A stretch of DNA of 64,000 nt from an uncultured Bacteroides sp. (GTDB taxonomy: Bacteria; Bacteroidota; Bacteroidia; Bacteroidales; Bacteroidaceae): positions 1 through 64,000 of the forward strand of contig UQTJ01000003.1 in NCBI GenBank assembly GCA_900544075.1, given 5' to 3'. Below are positions 1 through 7,554 of this stretch, piece by piece. The position numbers and the translations under genes were made by a program. A model generated the notes under the pieces. The model was not told where the DNA came from, ran no database searches, and saw only the letters and a program-made list of their open reading frames with translations. Each line of letters begins with the position of its first letter. Within the stretch, counting starts at the first letter, position 1.

Positions 1-51
1 TCTTTTATGGAGCGTCTGAAGCAGGTACGCAAGTATGCCGCCATGCTGTAA
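1..51 (+). CDS. 3' end of an unidentified gene (partial)
   Basis: An open frame enters from the window edge and ends with TAA at 49-51, giving the tail SFMERLKQVRKYAAML. The fragment is too short to assign a family. It is treated as coding because a diverged copy of the same tail, in frame and also ending in a stop, recurs at 1113-1148 with mainly third-position changes. That pattern is expected of conserved protein sequence. The gene would be transcribed towards the toxin-antitoxin pair. Confidence 0.45.
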   Translation, partial: SFMERLKQVRKYAAML

Positions 52-421
52 CTCACGTTACAAAACGACCACCATGCCATATATGCTGAACAGGAGAAAG
101 CAATTAACTCAAAAAATACTGAAGCGAAGAATTTGATGGGAAAAGAAATAATTGTATCTTTACTTACACGCATAAAAAAAACGGATTCATCACCAGTAAC
201 TGAAAGCTGGGAGAGGAACGCCCGGGACTGCGATACAAAATTACAAAAGATATGGAACATAACAAAGCATTCTTTGAAATGAATTTATCTGTTGGAATCT
301 GAATCGGGTGGAGGAGATTCACCGTGAAATGATAGTAGTAGTGGGATGGATGAATAGGGATGTACCAGGATGACTGCAGCTTATTGACAGATTTGATACG
401 GTATGCGCTAACATCAGAAAA
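52..421. other. Intergenic stretch with no recognisable gene
   Basis: No convincing coding region was found on either strand. A 97-codon open frame on the minus strand (164-457) lacks family resemblance and would run across the toxin promoter. The sequence looks like degraded coding or spacer DNA between the truncated gene and the toxin-antitoxin operon. Confidence 0.4.
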
Positions 422-464
422 AATACAATAAAGTTGTATTATTATATAACTTTTCATATCTTTG
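422..464 (+). promoter_or_regulatory. Promoter and candidate operator of the toxin-antitoxin operon
   Basis: TTG at 434-436 is followed after 20 nt by TATCTTTG (457-464), which fits the Bacteroides -33/-7 consensus exactly. A perfect 7-bp inverted repeat, AATACAA (422-428) and TTGTATT (434-440), covers the -33 element. This is where a HigA-type autorepressor would be expected to bind. The toxin ATG is only 5 nt after the -7 box, so the transcript should start at or next to the start codon. Confidence 0.6.
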
Positions 465-468
465 CATA

Positions 469-801
469 ATGAGAAAGATAATCACATATAAAAACTATTT
501 CAGTGATTTCATTAAAAAACTGACAACGGAAGAAATAAACAAAGTTCGTCGTGCGTTGGACTTATTCAAAGTGGAGGATAGAATGCCAAGACACTTCATA
601 AAGTTCATACGTGACGGTATTTATGAATTCCGTGTGAACTATGGAAATAATGAGTTCCGTATCTTTTTTATATATGATGGTGATACTGTTGTTGTTCTCT
701 TTAATGCCTTTAAGAAAAAAACGCAGAAAACACCTGACAATGAAATCAAAAGAGCAATAAAGTTAAAGGAGGAATATTATGCAACTAAAGGAAATAAGTA
801 A
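469..801 (+). CDS. higB: RelE/HigB-family toxin
   Basis: This 110-residue basic protein has the RelE/HigB pattern: an N-terminal helical pair (KKLTTEEINKVRRALDLF), then strands containing IYEFRVNYGNNEFRIFFIYD and VVVLFNAFKKKTQKTP. Family members are ribosome-dependent mRNA endonucleases that block translation when the antitoxin is lost. It is the first gene of a two-gene operon and overlaps the antitoxin gene by 23 nt, the toxin-first order usual for HigBA. The perfect promoter just upstream leaves almost no 5' leader, so the mRNA may be leaderless. The family call is firm; HigB rather than another RelE subgroup is judged from gene order and the Xre partner. Confidence 0.85.
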   Translation: MRKIITYKNYFSDFIKKLTTEEINKVRRALDLFKVEDRMPRHFIKFIRDGIYEFRVNYGNNEFRIFFIYDGDTVVVLFNAFKKKTQKTPDNEIKRAIKLKEEYYATKGNK

Positions 802-1084
802 AGACATTTACGATTTGGACGCATGGCTTGATGAGGGGCTTGGAGCGGAAGGAACTCCAGAACGTGAGAAGAACCGCGAAAAGGCATGGGAGGAGTATAA
901 TGCCCAAATATTGTTGGAAGCCCGTAAAAATGCAAGGCTGACACAGGCAGAACTTGCAAAACGTATTGGTGCAGATAAAGGTTATATTTCAAGAATAGAA
1001 AGAGGACTGACAGTTCCTACAGTTGCTACACTTTACAAAATAGCAGCAGCAATGGGAATGACCGTAGAATTACGTCCTTTATAA
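779..1084 (+). CDS. higA: Xre-family antitoxin (HigA-like)
   Basis: The 101-residue protein has a helix-turn-helix of the Xre/Cro type in its C-terminal half: ARLTQAELAKRIGADKGYIS followed by RIERGLTVPTVATLYKIAAA. The N-terminal 45 residues are charged and probably bind the toxin. It should neutralise the upstream toxin and repress the operon by binding the inverted repeat at 422-440. The ATG lies inside the toxin's 3' end, preceded by AAAGGAGGAATATT, a strong ribosome binding site. This suggests efficient independent translation of the antitoxin, as needed to keep it in excess. Confidence 0.85.
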   Translation: MQLKEISKDIYDLDAWLDEGLGAEGTPEREKNREKAWEEYNAQILLEARKNARLTQAELAKRIGADKGYISRIERGLTVPTVATLYKIAAAMGMTVELRPL

Positions 1085-1112
1085 CTACCACCGCCTCCTT
1101 TTATAGTGGTAC

Positions 1113-1148
1113 CTCAAACAGGTGCGTAAATGTGTTGCCATGCTGTAA
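1113..1148 (+). pseudogene. Remnant gene tail, diverged copy of 16-51
   Basis: The 36 nt encode LKQVRKCVAML followed by TAA, against LKQVRKYAAML and a stop at 16-51. Eight of 36 bases differ, mostly at third codon positions. An in-frame stop lies a few codons upstream (TAG within 1102-1106), so no intact gene remains here. The two tails bracket the toxin-antitoxin operon. Confidence 0.5.
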
Positions 1149-1222
1149 AAAGTATGAACAGACGGTGAATCCACTTGTGAGAGAGGTTGTGTTGGTAGTC
1201 ATATAAAAGTGAGATAAAAGAA

Positions 1223-1260
1223 TAAAAAAACAGGAGCCTTCGGCACTTGCCGGGGGCTTT
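1223..1260 (-). terminator. Intrinsic terminator of the HAD phosphatase gene
   Basis: Arms 1235-1244 (AGCCTTCGGC) and 1249-1258 (GCCGGGGGCT) pair over ten positions, including two G-T pairs, around a four-base loop. Read on the minus strand, the hairpin is followed by seven T residues (A run at 1224-1230). It begins directly at the stop codon of the phosphatase gene. Confidence 0.8.
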
Positions 1261-1903
1261 ATAGTATGCCATCAAGTGAGGTCACAATTCCTGCATGAGG
1301 ATATGCCTCAAGTTCTTCGCGTGTAGTCATCCCGTGTAGCACTCCTGCAAAATCGACTCCTGCATTGCGTGCCGTTTCCGCATCCACGGTGCTGTCGCCG
1401 CAATACAGAACATCGGCTGCTTCTAATTCTAAATGGCTTATGGCGAACGTCAGTCCTTCGGGCGATGGCTTAGGTGTCTTTACATCCTCTCCACCTACTA
1501 TTATGTCAAGAAATCCTTCGGGAAGTTTCTTTCCTAAGAGCTCCATGATTCTGTATCTGTACTTTGTGGAGATTATCCCTATTCTTGCTCCTCTTTCCTT
1601 AAGGCGTGACAGTACATCAAGTGTTTCCGGAAACAGTACGGTGTTGGCAGTCATAAGTCTGTCGGCCTGTGCTACATACTCTTTGCGGTAGGCTGCTAAG
1701 GTTTCTTTATCGTCAATGCCTGTAAGAATGGTGAACGATTCTTCCAGAGTTTTTCCTATGGTTCGTTTTATCGATTCATCGCTGATGCCGTCATGTCCGT
1801 GCATGGCAAGTACGTTTCTGAAACACATCACTATGCCGCGCGATGAGTCGGCCAGTGTATAGTCGAAATCGAAAAGATAAGCCTTGTAAGTTTTCTGTAT
1901 CAT
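1259..1903 (-). CDS. HAD-superfamily phosphatase (phosphoglycolate phosphatase-like)
   Basis: The 214-residue protein carries all four HAD motifs: the nucleophile motif LFDFDYTLAD (Asp12, Asp14), GIISTKYRYR with the motif II Ser/Thr, KTPKPSPEGL with the motif III lysine, and CGDSTVDAETARNAG with the motif IV acidic residues. The helical cap between motifs I and II places it with the Gph/beta-phosphoglucomutase subgroup, cytosolic phosphatases of small phosphorylated metabolites. The exact substrate cannot be told from sequence. A promoter with TATCTTTA and an upstream TTTG at 19-nt spacing (minus strand, 1929-1959) supports the start. The gene is monocistronic and ends in a strong terminator. 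Confidence 0.85.
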   Translation of the reverse strand: MIQKTYKAYLFDFDYTLADSSRGIVMCFRNVLAMHGHDGISDESIKRTIGKTLEESFTILTGIDDKETLAAYRKEYVAQADRLMTANTVLFPETLDVLSRLKERGARIGIISTKYRYRIMELLGKKLPEGFLDIIVGGEDVKTPKPSPEGLTFAISHLELEAADVLYCGDSTVDAETARNAGVDFAGVLHGMTTREELEAYPHAGIVTSLDGIL

Positions 1904-1928
1904 TTGTAGTTTAAGTTTTTATTTTGTG

Positions 1929-1959
1929 TAAAGATAGTACAAACAAAGCTCTATCCAAA
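1929..1959 (-). promoter_or_regulatory. Promoter of the HAD phosphatase gene
   Basis: On the minus strand TTTG (1956-1959) is followed after 19 nt by TATCTTTA (1929-1936), one mismatch from TAnnTTTG. Transcription would start about 1922, leaving a leader of some 20 nt. Confidence 0.5.
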
Positions 1960-2053
1960 GTAAAACATATGTTTTTGTTTTCAATTTGTAGGTTGAATGA
2001 TTTTTTTGTAACCTTTATAGGTTTACGTTTATGAATATTTTCTGAATTTTTTG

Positions 2054-2061
2054 TACTTTTG
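2054..2061 (+). promoter_or_regulatory. -7 box of the PurF-like gene
   Basis: TACTTTTG matches the Bacteroides TAnnTTTG -7 element and lies 35 nt before the start codon. No clear TTG element is found at the usual distance. Confidence 0.45.
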
Positions 2062-2095
2062 TTCCGCTTAAACTAATTTAATTGCTTAAAAAAGA

Positions 2096-3502
2096 ATGGG
2101 AGGTTTTTTTGGTACAGTCTCTAAGGCTGAATGTGTGACCGATTTGTTTTACGGCACAGACTATAATTCTCACCTGGGTACGAAGCGTGCCGGAATGGCT
2201 ACTTACTCTGCCGGTGAGGGTTTCATGCGCTCTATCCACAGTTTGGAAAGTTCTTACTTCCGCACCAAGTTCGAACCGGAACTGTCACAGTTCAAGGGGA
2301 ATGCCGGTATAGGAGTAATAAGTGACACCGATCCTCAACCTATTATGATAAACTCTCACTTGGGCAAGTTCGCTATAGTGACAGTGGCAAAAATCAATAA
2401 TGAAGAGGAATTGGTGGAAGAGCTTCTTGCATCAAACATGCATTTGTCTGAAATGAGTATGGGTAAGACAAACCAGACAGAGCTCATCGCGCTACTTATT
2501 GTTCAGGGAAAGGATTTCGTGGATGGTATAGAGAATGTATTCAATAAGATAAAAGGTTCGTGCTCTATGCTTATTCTTACTGAGGATGGAATAATCGTGG
2601 CACGCGACAAGTGGGGACGTACGCCAATCATAATAGGTAAGAAAAATGGTGCGTATGCTGCTACAAGCGAGTCAAGCAGTTTGCCAAACCTTGATTTTGA
2701 AATAGATAAATATGTCGGCCCGGGAGAAATTATCCGTATGCGCGCCGATGGACTGGAGCAGATGCGCAAACCTAATGATAAAATGCAAATCTGCTCTTTT
2801 TTGTGGGTTTATTACGGATTCCCGGTATCATCTTATGAAGGCAGAAATGTAGAAGAGGTACGTTTTGCATCAGGATATAAGATGGGACAGACTGACGATT
2901 CGGAAGTGGATTGTGCATGTGGTATTCCTGACTCTGGTGTAGGTATGGCTTTGGGATATGCCGAAGGAAAAGGTATCCCTTATCACCGTGCGATAGCGAA
3001 ATATACTCCTACATGGCCTCGAAGCTTTACTCCAAGCAACCAGAACTTGCGTTCGTTGGTGGCTAAGATGAAACTTATCCCTAACCGTTCTATGTTGCAG
3101 GGAAAAAGACTCTTATTCTGCGACGATTCAATAGTTCGTGGTACTCAGCTTCGCGACAATGTAAACATCCTTTATGATTACGGAGCAAAAGAAGTACATA
3201 TGCGTATTGCATGTCCTCCGCTGATTTACGGATGTCCGTTCATCGGGTTTACTTCGTCGAAGAGTGATATGGAGCTTATTACCCGCCGTATAATCAAGGA
3301 GATAGAAGGTGACGAGAATGCTAAGCTTGATAAGTATGCTACTACTGATTCGCCAGAATACAAGGAGCTGGTGGAACGCATCAGAGCACGTTTCGGACTT
3401 ACTTCTTTGAAATTCAATACAATTGAAACTCTTATCGAAGCTATCGGATTGCCTAAGTGTAAGGTTTGTACACACTGTTTCGATGGTTCAAGTTGTTTCT
3501 GA
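2096..3502 (+). CDS. PurF-like amidophosphoribosyltransferase paralogue with degenerate glutaminase domain
   Basis: The 468-residue protein has the two-domain layout of PurF, which makes phosphoribosylamine from PRPP and glutamine. The C-terminal phosphoribosyltransferase half is well kept: the PRPP loop LLFCDDSIVRGTQLRDN, upstream IPYHRAIAKY, and a cysteine-rich end (CKVCTHCFDGSSCF) resembling the iron-sulfur ligands of Bacillus-type PurF. The N-terminal half starts MGGFFGT where active enzymes start MCGI, so the catalytic cysteine is replaced by glycine. The RYST and HNGN regions of the glutaminase site are also unrecognisable. It could use free ammonia, depend on a partner, or be regulatory. 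It is a separate transcript with its own terminator. The fold is certain; purine synthesis activity is not. Confidence 0.8.
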   Translation: MGGFFGTVSKAECVTDLFYGTDYNSHLGTKRAGMATYSAGEGFMRSIHSLESSYFRTKFEPELSQFKGNAGIGVISDTDPQPIMINSHLGKFAIVTVAKINNEEELVEELLASNMHLSEMSMGKTNQTELIALLIVQGKDFVDGIENVFNKIKGSCSMLILTEDGIIVARDKWGRTPIIIGKKNGAYAATSESSSLPNLDFEIDKYVGPGEIIRMRADGLEQMRKPNDKMQICSFLWVYYGFPVSSYEGRNVEEVRFASGYKMGQTDDSEVDCACGIPDSGVGMALGYAEGKGIPYHRAIAKYTPTWPRSFTPSNQNLRSLVAKMKLIPNRSMLQGKRLLFCDDSIVRGTQLRDNVNILYDYGAKEVHMRIACPPLIYGCPFIGFTSSKSDMELITRRIIKEIEGDENAKLDKYATTDSPEYKELVERIRARFGLTSLKFNTIETLIEAIGLPKCKVCTHCFDGSSCF

Positions 3503-3528
3503 TACAAACAGAAAATGATAATACAAAA

Positions 3529-3562
3529 AAGACTCCGTTCGGTATTGCCGGCGGAGTCTTTT
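3529..3562. terminator. Bidirectional terminator between convergent genes
   Basis: AAGACTCCG (3529-3537) pairs with CGGAGTCTT (3552-3560) with a second short stem (CGG/CCG) inside the loop. A-rich sequence before it and T-rich sequence after it allow it to end both the PurF-like transcript and the convergent barrel-protein transcript. Confidence 0.75.
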
Positions 3563-3581
3563 CTAATTATGTTATTTTTGA

Positions 3582-4808
3582 TTAGAATGCTTCTGTCATA
3601 TTTACATAGAACAGATTTTGCTTGTTTATGAAGTCCCTGCCTATGTCAAGTCGGAAGTTCATACGTGGCTGCACTTCCACTCTCAGTCCGATTCCTGCAT
3701 TCGGAAGAACTCCTTCTATTCTCGTTGGATTAGGCCCCATGAAGCCGGCACCACCCCAAACGACGTAACCAAGGCGGTTGACAATCTTCTTCCACAGGTT
3801 ACTCTTGTCTGTATTGAACATTTGTCTGTATTCCAACATTGCAAGGTGTGAGGACTTGTCGCGGAACTGTCCCATGTAATATCCGCGCAGGTCGAAAGGG
3901 GTACCGCTAAGAACATATTTGTTCAGAGGTATATTGCTGCCGAATACGTTTTTGCTTTGTACTGTCCATGCCAGAACTTTTCTCTTTCCTACGGTTTTAT
4001 ACTGTCTGTAGTCTAACTCCATACGGTAGTAGTTGTCATCGCCTCCAAGCCATTTCTGGTACATTATCCCGCGGAAGTCAAAATACAGTCCTTTGTATGG
4101 ATTGGCTGGGATGTCGCGTGTGTCATAGCTTAACAGAAAACCTAATCCTGAACTGAAATTGCTGTATCCGTCGGCTGTTCCTCCGGCTGCTATGTAGCTT
4201 TTATCCAATGTTATGCCTTCTGCCACATTCATCATATGGTCGTAGTTCAAGTCTATCTGAGGACCGGCAAAGAAGTTGCTTTCCTTTATGCGGAACAGAA
4301 ACCATGGATTAATCTGCACTCCGCTGTATTTATATTGGCTTGTCTCTTTGCCGCGGACATAATTCTTGTTTGTCGTATATCCCACTCCGTAGTAGTTTTC
4401 CTGGGTATTCTTGTAGATGAACTGTCCGAAAATACGGAATCTGTCGTTCTTGAAGAATAACTGTGGTTTTACTACTATGTTAAGTCCACCGTTGAACAAC
4501 AGTGCTACTGAGGCAGGAACAACTGAACGCCTCATAGTGCTGTCCTTGGGGTTCATACTGAAAGTGACCAATGCACTACCACCTATAAGCAGTCCGAAGT
4601 CCGGTGTGTAACTCGGGCCTCCAAGGATGTTGTAATGTACGTTTCTGTTTGCTTTCTTTTGTTTTCTTATCTCTTTCTTGCTGAATACGGCTGTTGTATC
4701 GCCGGCTATTGGAATACCGTGTTTTACTATCTCTGCTTCTTGTCCTGATGCAGTGAATGGAAACGCAATGAAACACGCTATTAATAATAATGTAGGATAT
4801 AATTTCAT
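3582..4808 (-). CDS. BamA/TamA-type outer-membrane barrel protein
   Basis: From the start at 4808 the protein begins MKLYPTLLLIACFIAFPFTA, a signal peptide ending near ASGQ; a longer frame to 4847 would spoil it, so the inner ATG is preferred. The mature part is about 390 residues and shows alternating barrel strands throughout (GLNIVVKPQLFF, FRIFGQFIYKNTQ) and a C-terminal strand region of the bacterial surface antigen (D15/Omp85) type, with GAGFMGPNP and RLDIGRDF. No POTRA repeats are visible, so it is a short barrel-only family member. It probably inserts in the outer membrane; its cargo is unknown. A TACATTTG box (minus strand, 4826-4833) lies 18 nt upstream. Confidence 0.75.
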   Translation of the reverse strand: MKLYPTLLLIACFIAFPFTASGQEAEIVKHGIPIAGDTTAVFSKKEIRKQKKANRNVHYNILGGPSYTPDFGLLIGGSALVTFSMNPKDSTMRRSVVPASVALLFNGGLNIVVKPQLFFKNDRFRIFGQFIYKNTQENYYGVGYTTNKNYVRGKETSQYKYSGVQINPWFLFRIKESNFFAGPQIDLNYDHMMNVAEGITLDKSYIAAGGTADGYSNFSSGLGFLLSYDTRDIPANPYKGLYFDFRGIMYQKWLGGDDNYYRMELDYRQYKTVGKRKVLAWTVQSKNVFGSNIPLNKYVLSGTPFDLRGYYMGQFRDKSSHLAMLEYRQMFNTDKSNLWKKIVNRLGYVVWGGAGFMGPNPTRIEGVLPNAGIGLRVEVQPRMNFRLDIGRDFINKQNLFYVNMTEAF

Positions 4809-4825
4809 TCTTGTATATTTTAGTG

Positions 4826-4833
4826 CAAATGTA
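4826..4833 (-). promoter_or_regulatory. -7 box of the barrel protein gene
   Basis: The minus strand reads TACATTTG, a full match to TAnnTTTG, 18 nt before the ATG at 4808. It supports the shorter start chosen for that gene. Confidence 0.45.
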
Positions 4834-4947
4834 CAAAACTTGCTCAATAGTTTACTGTTCTTTTGATAATACTTTTTGGTTATTATGACTTATTTCTTTT
4901 TAAATGAGTTTTATAGTATGAAAAATTACCAAAAAAGGGATGTGTCG

Positions 4948-4979
4948 TTTTGTTATTAGAAACCATTTTTTTAACTTTA
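4948..4979 (+). promoter_or_regulatory. Promoter of pepT
   Basis: TTTTG (4948-4952) is followed after 19 nt by TAACTTTA (4972-4979), one mismatch from the -7 consensus. The start codon at 5010 is about 30 nt further on. Confidence 0.5.
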
Positions 4980-5009
4980 CATCAATGAATAATTAACATT
5001 GATAGCATC

Positions 5010-6236
5010 ATGACAGTAATAGACAGATTTTTAAAGTATGTGACTTTTGATACTCAGTCGGACGAGAATACAGGCGTAACTCCAAGTACCGCTAAGCAGA
5101 TGGTTTTTGCAAAGTATCTGCAGAAGGAACTCCAGGAGCTTGGACTTGAAGATATAACTCTTGACGAAAACGGTTATCTTTTTGCTACTCTGCCTGCCAA
5201 TGTGGACAGACCTATACCTGTGATAGGATTTATAGCACATATGGATACAAGTCCTGATATGAGCGGTGAAAACGTCAAGCCTCGTATCGTTGAAAAATAT
5301 GACGGTACAGACATTATTTTATGCAGTAAGGATAATATAGTTCTTTCTCCTTCGCAGTTTCCTGAACTTCTTGACCATAAGGGTGAAGACCTCATTGTGA
5401 CAGACGGACATACTCTCCTCGGTGCCGATGACAAGGCTGGTATAGCTGAAATAGTATCGGCTGTGGCATATCTGAAAGAGCATCCGGAAATCAAACATGG
5501 AAAAATCAGAATAGGTTTCAATCCTGATGAGGAAATAGGGCTTGGAGCACATAAGTTCGATGTAGAGAAATTTGGTGCAAAATGGGCTTACACTATGGAC
5601 GGTGGCGAAGTGGGAGAACTTGAATTTGAAAACTTCAATGCCGCTGCTGCCAAAGTGACGATAAAAGGAAGAAATGTCCATCCGGGATATGCCAAGAACA
5701 AGATGATAAACTCTATGCTTGTGGCAAATGAATTTATGGCTATGTTGCCGGCTGATGAAACTCCTGCCACTACTGAAGGTTACGAAGGTTTCTATCATCT
5801 GGTAGGAATGAAGGGCGAAGTGGAACAGTCGGAACTGTCGTATATCATTCGCGACCACGACAGAGAGAAGTTTGAAAACAGAAAGGCTTTGGTTGCAGAA
5901 TGTGCAAAAAGAATAAATGAGAAATATGGCAATGAAATTGTAGCTGTGGAGCTTAAAGACCAGTATTACAATATGCGTCAGGAAGTGGAACCGCTGATGC
6001 ACATCATCGACATCGCTTTCGGAGCAATGAAGGAAGCCGGAGTAGAGCCTAAGGTTAAGGCTATCCGCGGTGGTACTGACGGTGCGCAGCTTTCGTTCAA
6101 GGGATTGCCTTGTCCTAATATCTTTGCCGGGGGACTGAATTTCCACGGAAGATATGAGTTCGTTCCTGTACAGTCTATAGAAAAGGCTGTAAAGGTAATA
6201 GTGAAAATAGCTGAGCTTACGGCTAACAGATATTGA
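5010..6236 (+). CDS. pepT: Peptidase T (tripeptide aminopeptidase)
   Basis: This 408-residue protein matches the full length of PepT, an M20 metallopeptidase that removes the N-terminal residue from tripeptides in the cytosol. Visible zinc and catalytic motifs are HMDTSPD, LLGADDKAGIAEI, FNPDEEIGLGAHKFD, YTMDGGEVGELE, and RGGTDGAQLSFKGLP near the C terminus. The dimerisation domain containing GRNVHPGYAKNKMINS sits between them. It has a good promoter at 4948-4979 and is followed by gcvT on the same strand after a 114-nt repeat-filled gap. Confidence 0.95.
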   Translation: MTVIDRFLKYVTFDTQSDENTGVTPSTAKQMVFAKYLQKELQELGLEDITLDENGYLFATLPANVDRPIPVIGFIAHMDTSPDMSGENVKPRIVEKYDGTDIILCSKDNIVLSPSQFPELLDHKGEDLIVTDGHTLLGADDKAGIAEIVSAVAYLKEHPEIKHGKIRIGFNPDEEIGLGAHKFDVEKFGAKWAYTMDGGEVGELEFENFNAAAAKVTIKGRNVHPGYAKNKMINSMLVANEFMAMLPADETPATTEGYEGFYHLVGMKGEVEQSELSYIIRDHDREKFENRKALVAECAKRINEKYGNEIVAVELKDQYYNMRQEVEPLMHIIDIAFGAMKEAGVEPKVKAIRGGTDGAQLSFKGLPCPNIFAGGLNFHGRYEFVPVQSIEKAVKVIVKIAELTANRY

Positions 6237-6244
6237 TTATTGTA

Positions 6245-6350
6245 ATAAGTTTGTGGGTTTGTAGGTTTCTAAGTTGGTAATCGTAAACTTATAAACTGAT
6301 AAACTCACAAACTTACAAACTCATAAACTTAAAAACTTAAACTTATACTT
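6245..6350. repeat. Inverted array of 8-nt tandem repeats between pepT and gcvT
   Basis: Seven consecutive 8-nt units on the plus strand (6285-6340: AAACTTAT, AAACTGAT, AAACTCAC, AAACTTAC, AAACTCAT, AAACTTAA, AAACTTAA) run almost to the gcvT start codon. They are preceded by an 8-nt spacer (6277-6284) and four units of the same kind in opposite orientation (6245-6276: ATAAGTTT, GTGGGTTT, GTAGGTTT, CTAAGTTG). The two blocks can pair into an imperfect hairpin of about 32 bp in the RNA between the two genes. Confidence 0.85.
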
Positions 6351-7436
6351 ATGAAAACAACTCCTTTTACAGAGAAGCATATACCTCTTGGAGCTAAGAT
6401 GCACGAATTTGCCGGTTATAATATGCCTATTGAATATTCGGGAATTATTGAAGAACATCTTACTGTGTGCCAGGGGGTGGGAGTTTTTGACGTTTCCCAC
6501 ATGGGGGAGTTCTGGGTTAAAGGACCGTCGGCTCTCGAATTTATTCAGCAGGTTACATCGAATAATGCAGCTGTTCTTACTCCGGGAAAGATTCAGTACA
6601 CATGTTTCCCAAACGAAGATGGAGGTATAGTGGACGACCTTCTTGTCTATGCTTATGAGCCTGAGAAGTATATGCTTGTGGTGAATGCCGCCAATATAGA
6701 AAAGGACTGGAACTGGTGCGTTTCGCATAACACTGTCGGGGCTGAACTTGAAAATTCGTCAGACAATATCGGTCAGCTTGCTATTCAGGGACCGAAGGCT
6801 ATCAATACACTGCAGAAACTGACTGATGTAGTTCTTGCTGATATTCCATATTATACTTTTAAGGTTGGAGAGCTGGCAGGTGTGAAGAATGTCATTATAT
6901 CCAACACCGGATATACCGGAGCAGGAGGATTTGAACTTTATTTCTATCCTAAGGATGCGGAGAAAATATGGAATGCCGTGTTTGAGGCAGGAGAAGAATT
7001 CGGTATCAAACCTATAGGCCTTGGAGCACGTGATACTTTGCGACTTGAAATGGGATTCTGTCTGTATGGAAACGATATCGATGATACCACTTCGCCTATA
7101 GAAGCCGGATTGGGATGGATTACCAAGTTTGTGGACGGAAAGAACTTTACAAACCGTGCTGCTCTTGAGAAACAGAAAGCCGAAGGTGTCAGCCGTAAGT
7201 TAGTTGGTTTCGAGATGATAGACAGAGGCATCCCAAGGCATGGCTATTCTCTTACAGATATGGAGGGGAATGTTATAGGAAATGTAACCTCGGGAACCAT
7301 GTCGCCTATAAGGAAAATAGGTATAGGTATGGGATATGTAAAGACTGAGTTCTCAAAACCGGGAACTGAAATATGTCTTGACAATCGTGGCCGTAAACTG
7401 AAGGCCGTAGTGGTGAAACCTCCTTTCAGAAAGTAA
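6351..7436 (+). CDS. gcvT: Aminomethyltransferase (glycine cleavage T protein)
   Basis: The 361-residue protein has the expected GcvT length and transfers the aminomethyl-derived methylene group to tetrahydrofolate with release of ammonia. Family hallmarks seen are TPFTEKH and the GVFDVSHMGE region, GGIVDDLLVY, NTGYTGAGGFELY, GARDTLRLEMGFCLYGNDID and the C-terminal GNVTSGTMSPIRKIGIGMGY. The other glycine-cleavage genes are not in the window. The only visible upstream element is the repeat array, so it may be co-transcribed with pepT. A strong hairpin terminator follows. Confidence 0.95.
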   Translation: MKTTPFTEKHIPLGAKMHEFAGYNMPIEYSGIIEEHLTVCQGVGVFDVSHMGEFWVKGPSALEFIQQVTSNNAAVLTPGKIQYTCFPNEDGGIVDDLLVYAYEPEKYMLVVNAANIEKDWNWCVSHNTVGAELENSSDNIGQLAIQGPKAINTLQKLTDVVLADIPYYTFKVGELAGVKNVIISNTGYTGAGGFELYFYPKDAEKIWNAVFEAGEEFGIKPIGLGARDTLRLEMGFCLYGNDIDDTTSPIEAGLGWITKFVDGKNFTNRAALEKQKAEGVSRKLVGFEMIDRGIPRHGYSLTDMEGNVIGNVTSGTMSPIRKIGIGMGYVKTEFSKPGTEICLDNRGRKLKAVVVKPPFRK

Positions 7437-7459
7437 AGCTATTGTCTTTTTGATATAAT

Positions 7460-7503
7460 AAAGCGGAAGTTTATGTGATATTTAGCATAGACTTCCGCTT
7501 TTG
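7460..7503 (+). terminator. Terminator of gcvT
   Basis: AAGCGGAAGT (7461-7470) and ACTTCCGCTT (7491-7500) form a perfect 10-bp stem, extended by partial pairing of TATG with CATA, and followed by a short T stretch. Confidence 0.8.
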
Positions 7504-7519
7504 CTATTATTTTATTTAG

Positions 7520-7527
7520 TAATTTTG
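7520..7527 (+). promoter_or_regulatory. -7 box of the antiporter gene
   Basis: TAATTTTG matches TAnnTTTG and lies 28 nt before the ATG at 7555. No -33 element at standard spacing was found. Confidence 0.4.
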
Positions 7528-7554
7528 CACGAGTAATAACTATTTATAACGATT

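Noticed and set aside
164..457. 97-codon open frame on the minus strand upstream of the toxin gene
   Set aside because: The translation has no family likeness, its composition is unlike neighbouring proteins, and it crosses the toxin promoter.
5319..6146. 275-codon open frame antisense to pepT
   Set aside because: It lies wholly within a certain pepT gene and its translation is rich in Phe, Tyr, His and Ser, as expected for reversed coding sequence.
6245..6350. Possible CRISPR array
   Set aside because: The units are only 8 nt with no spacers between them, the array contains two opposite orientations, and no cas genes are present.
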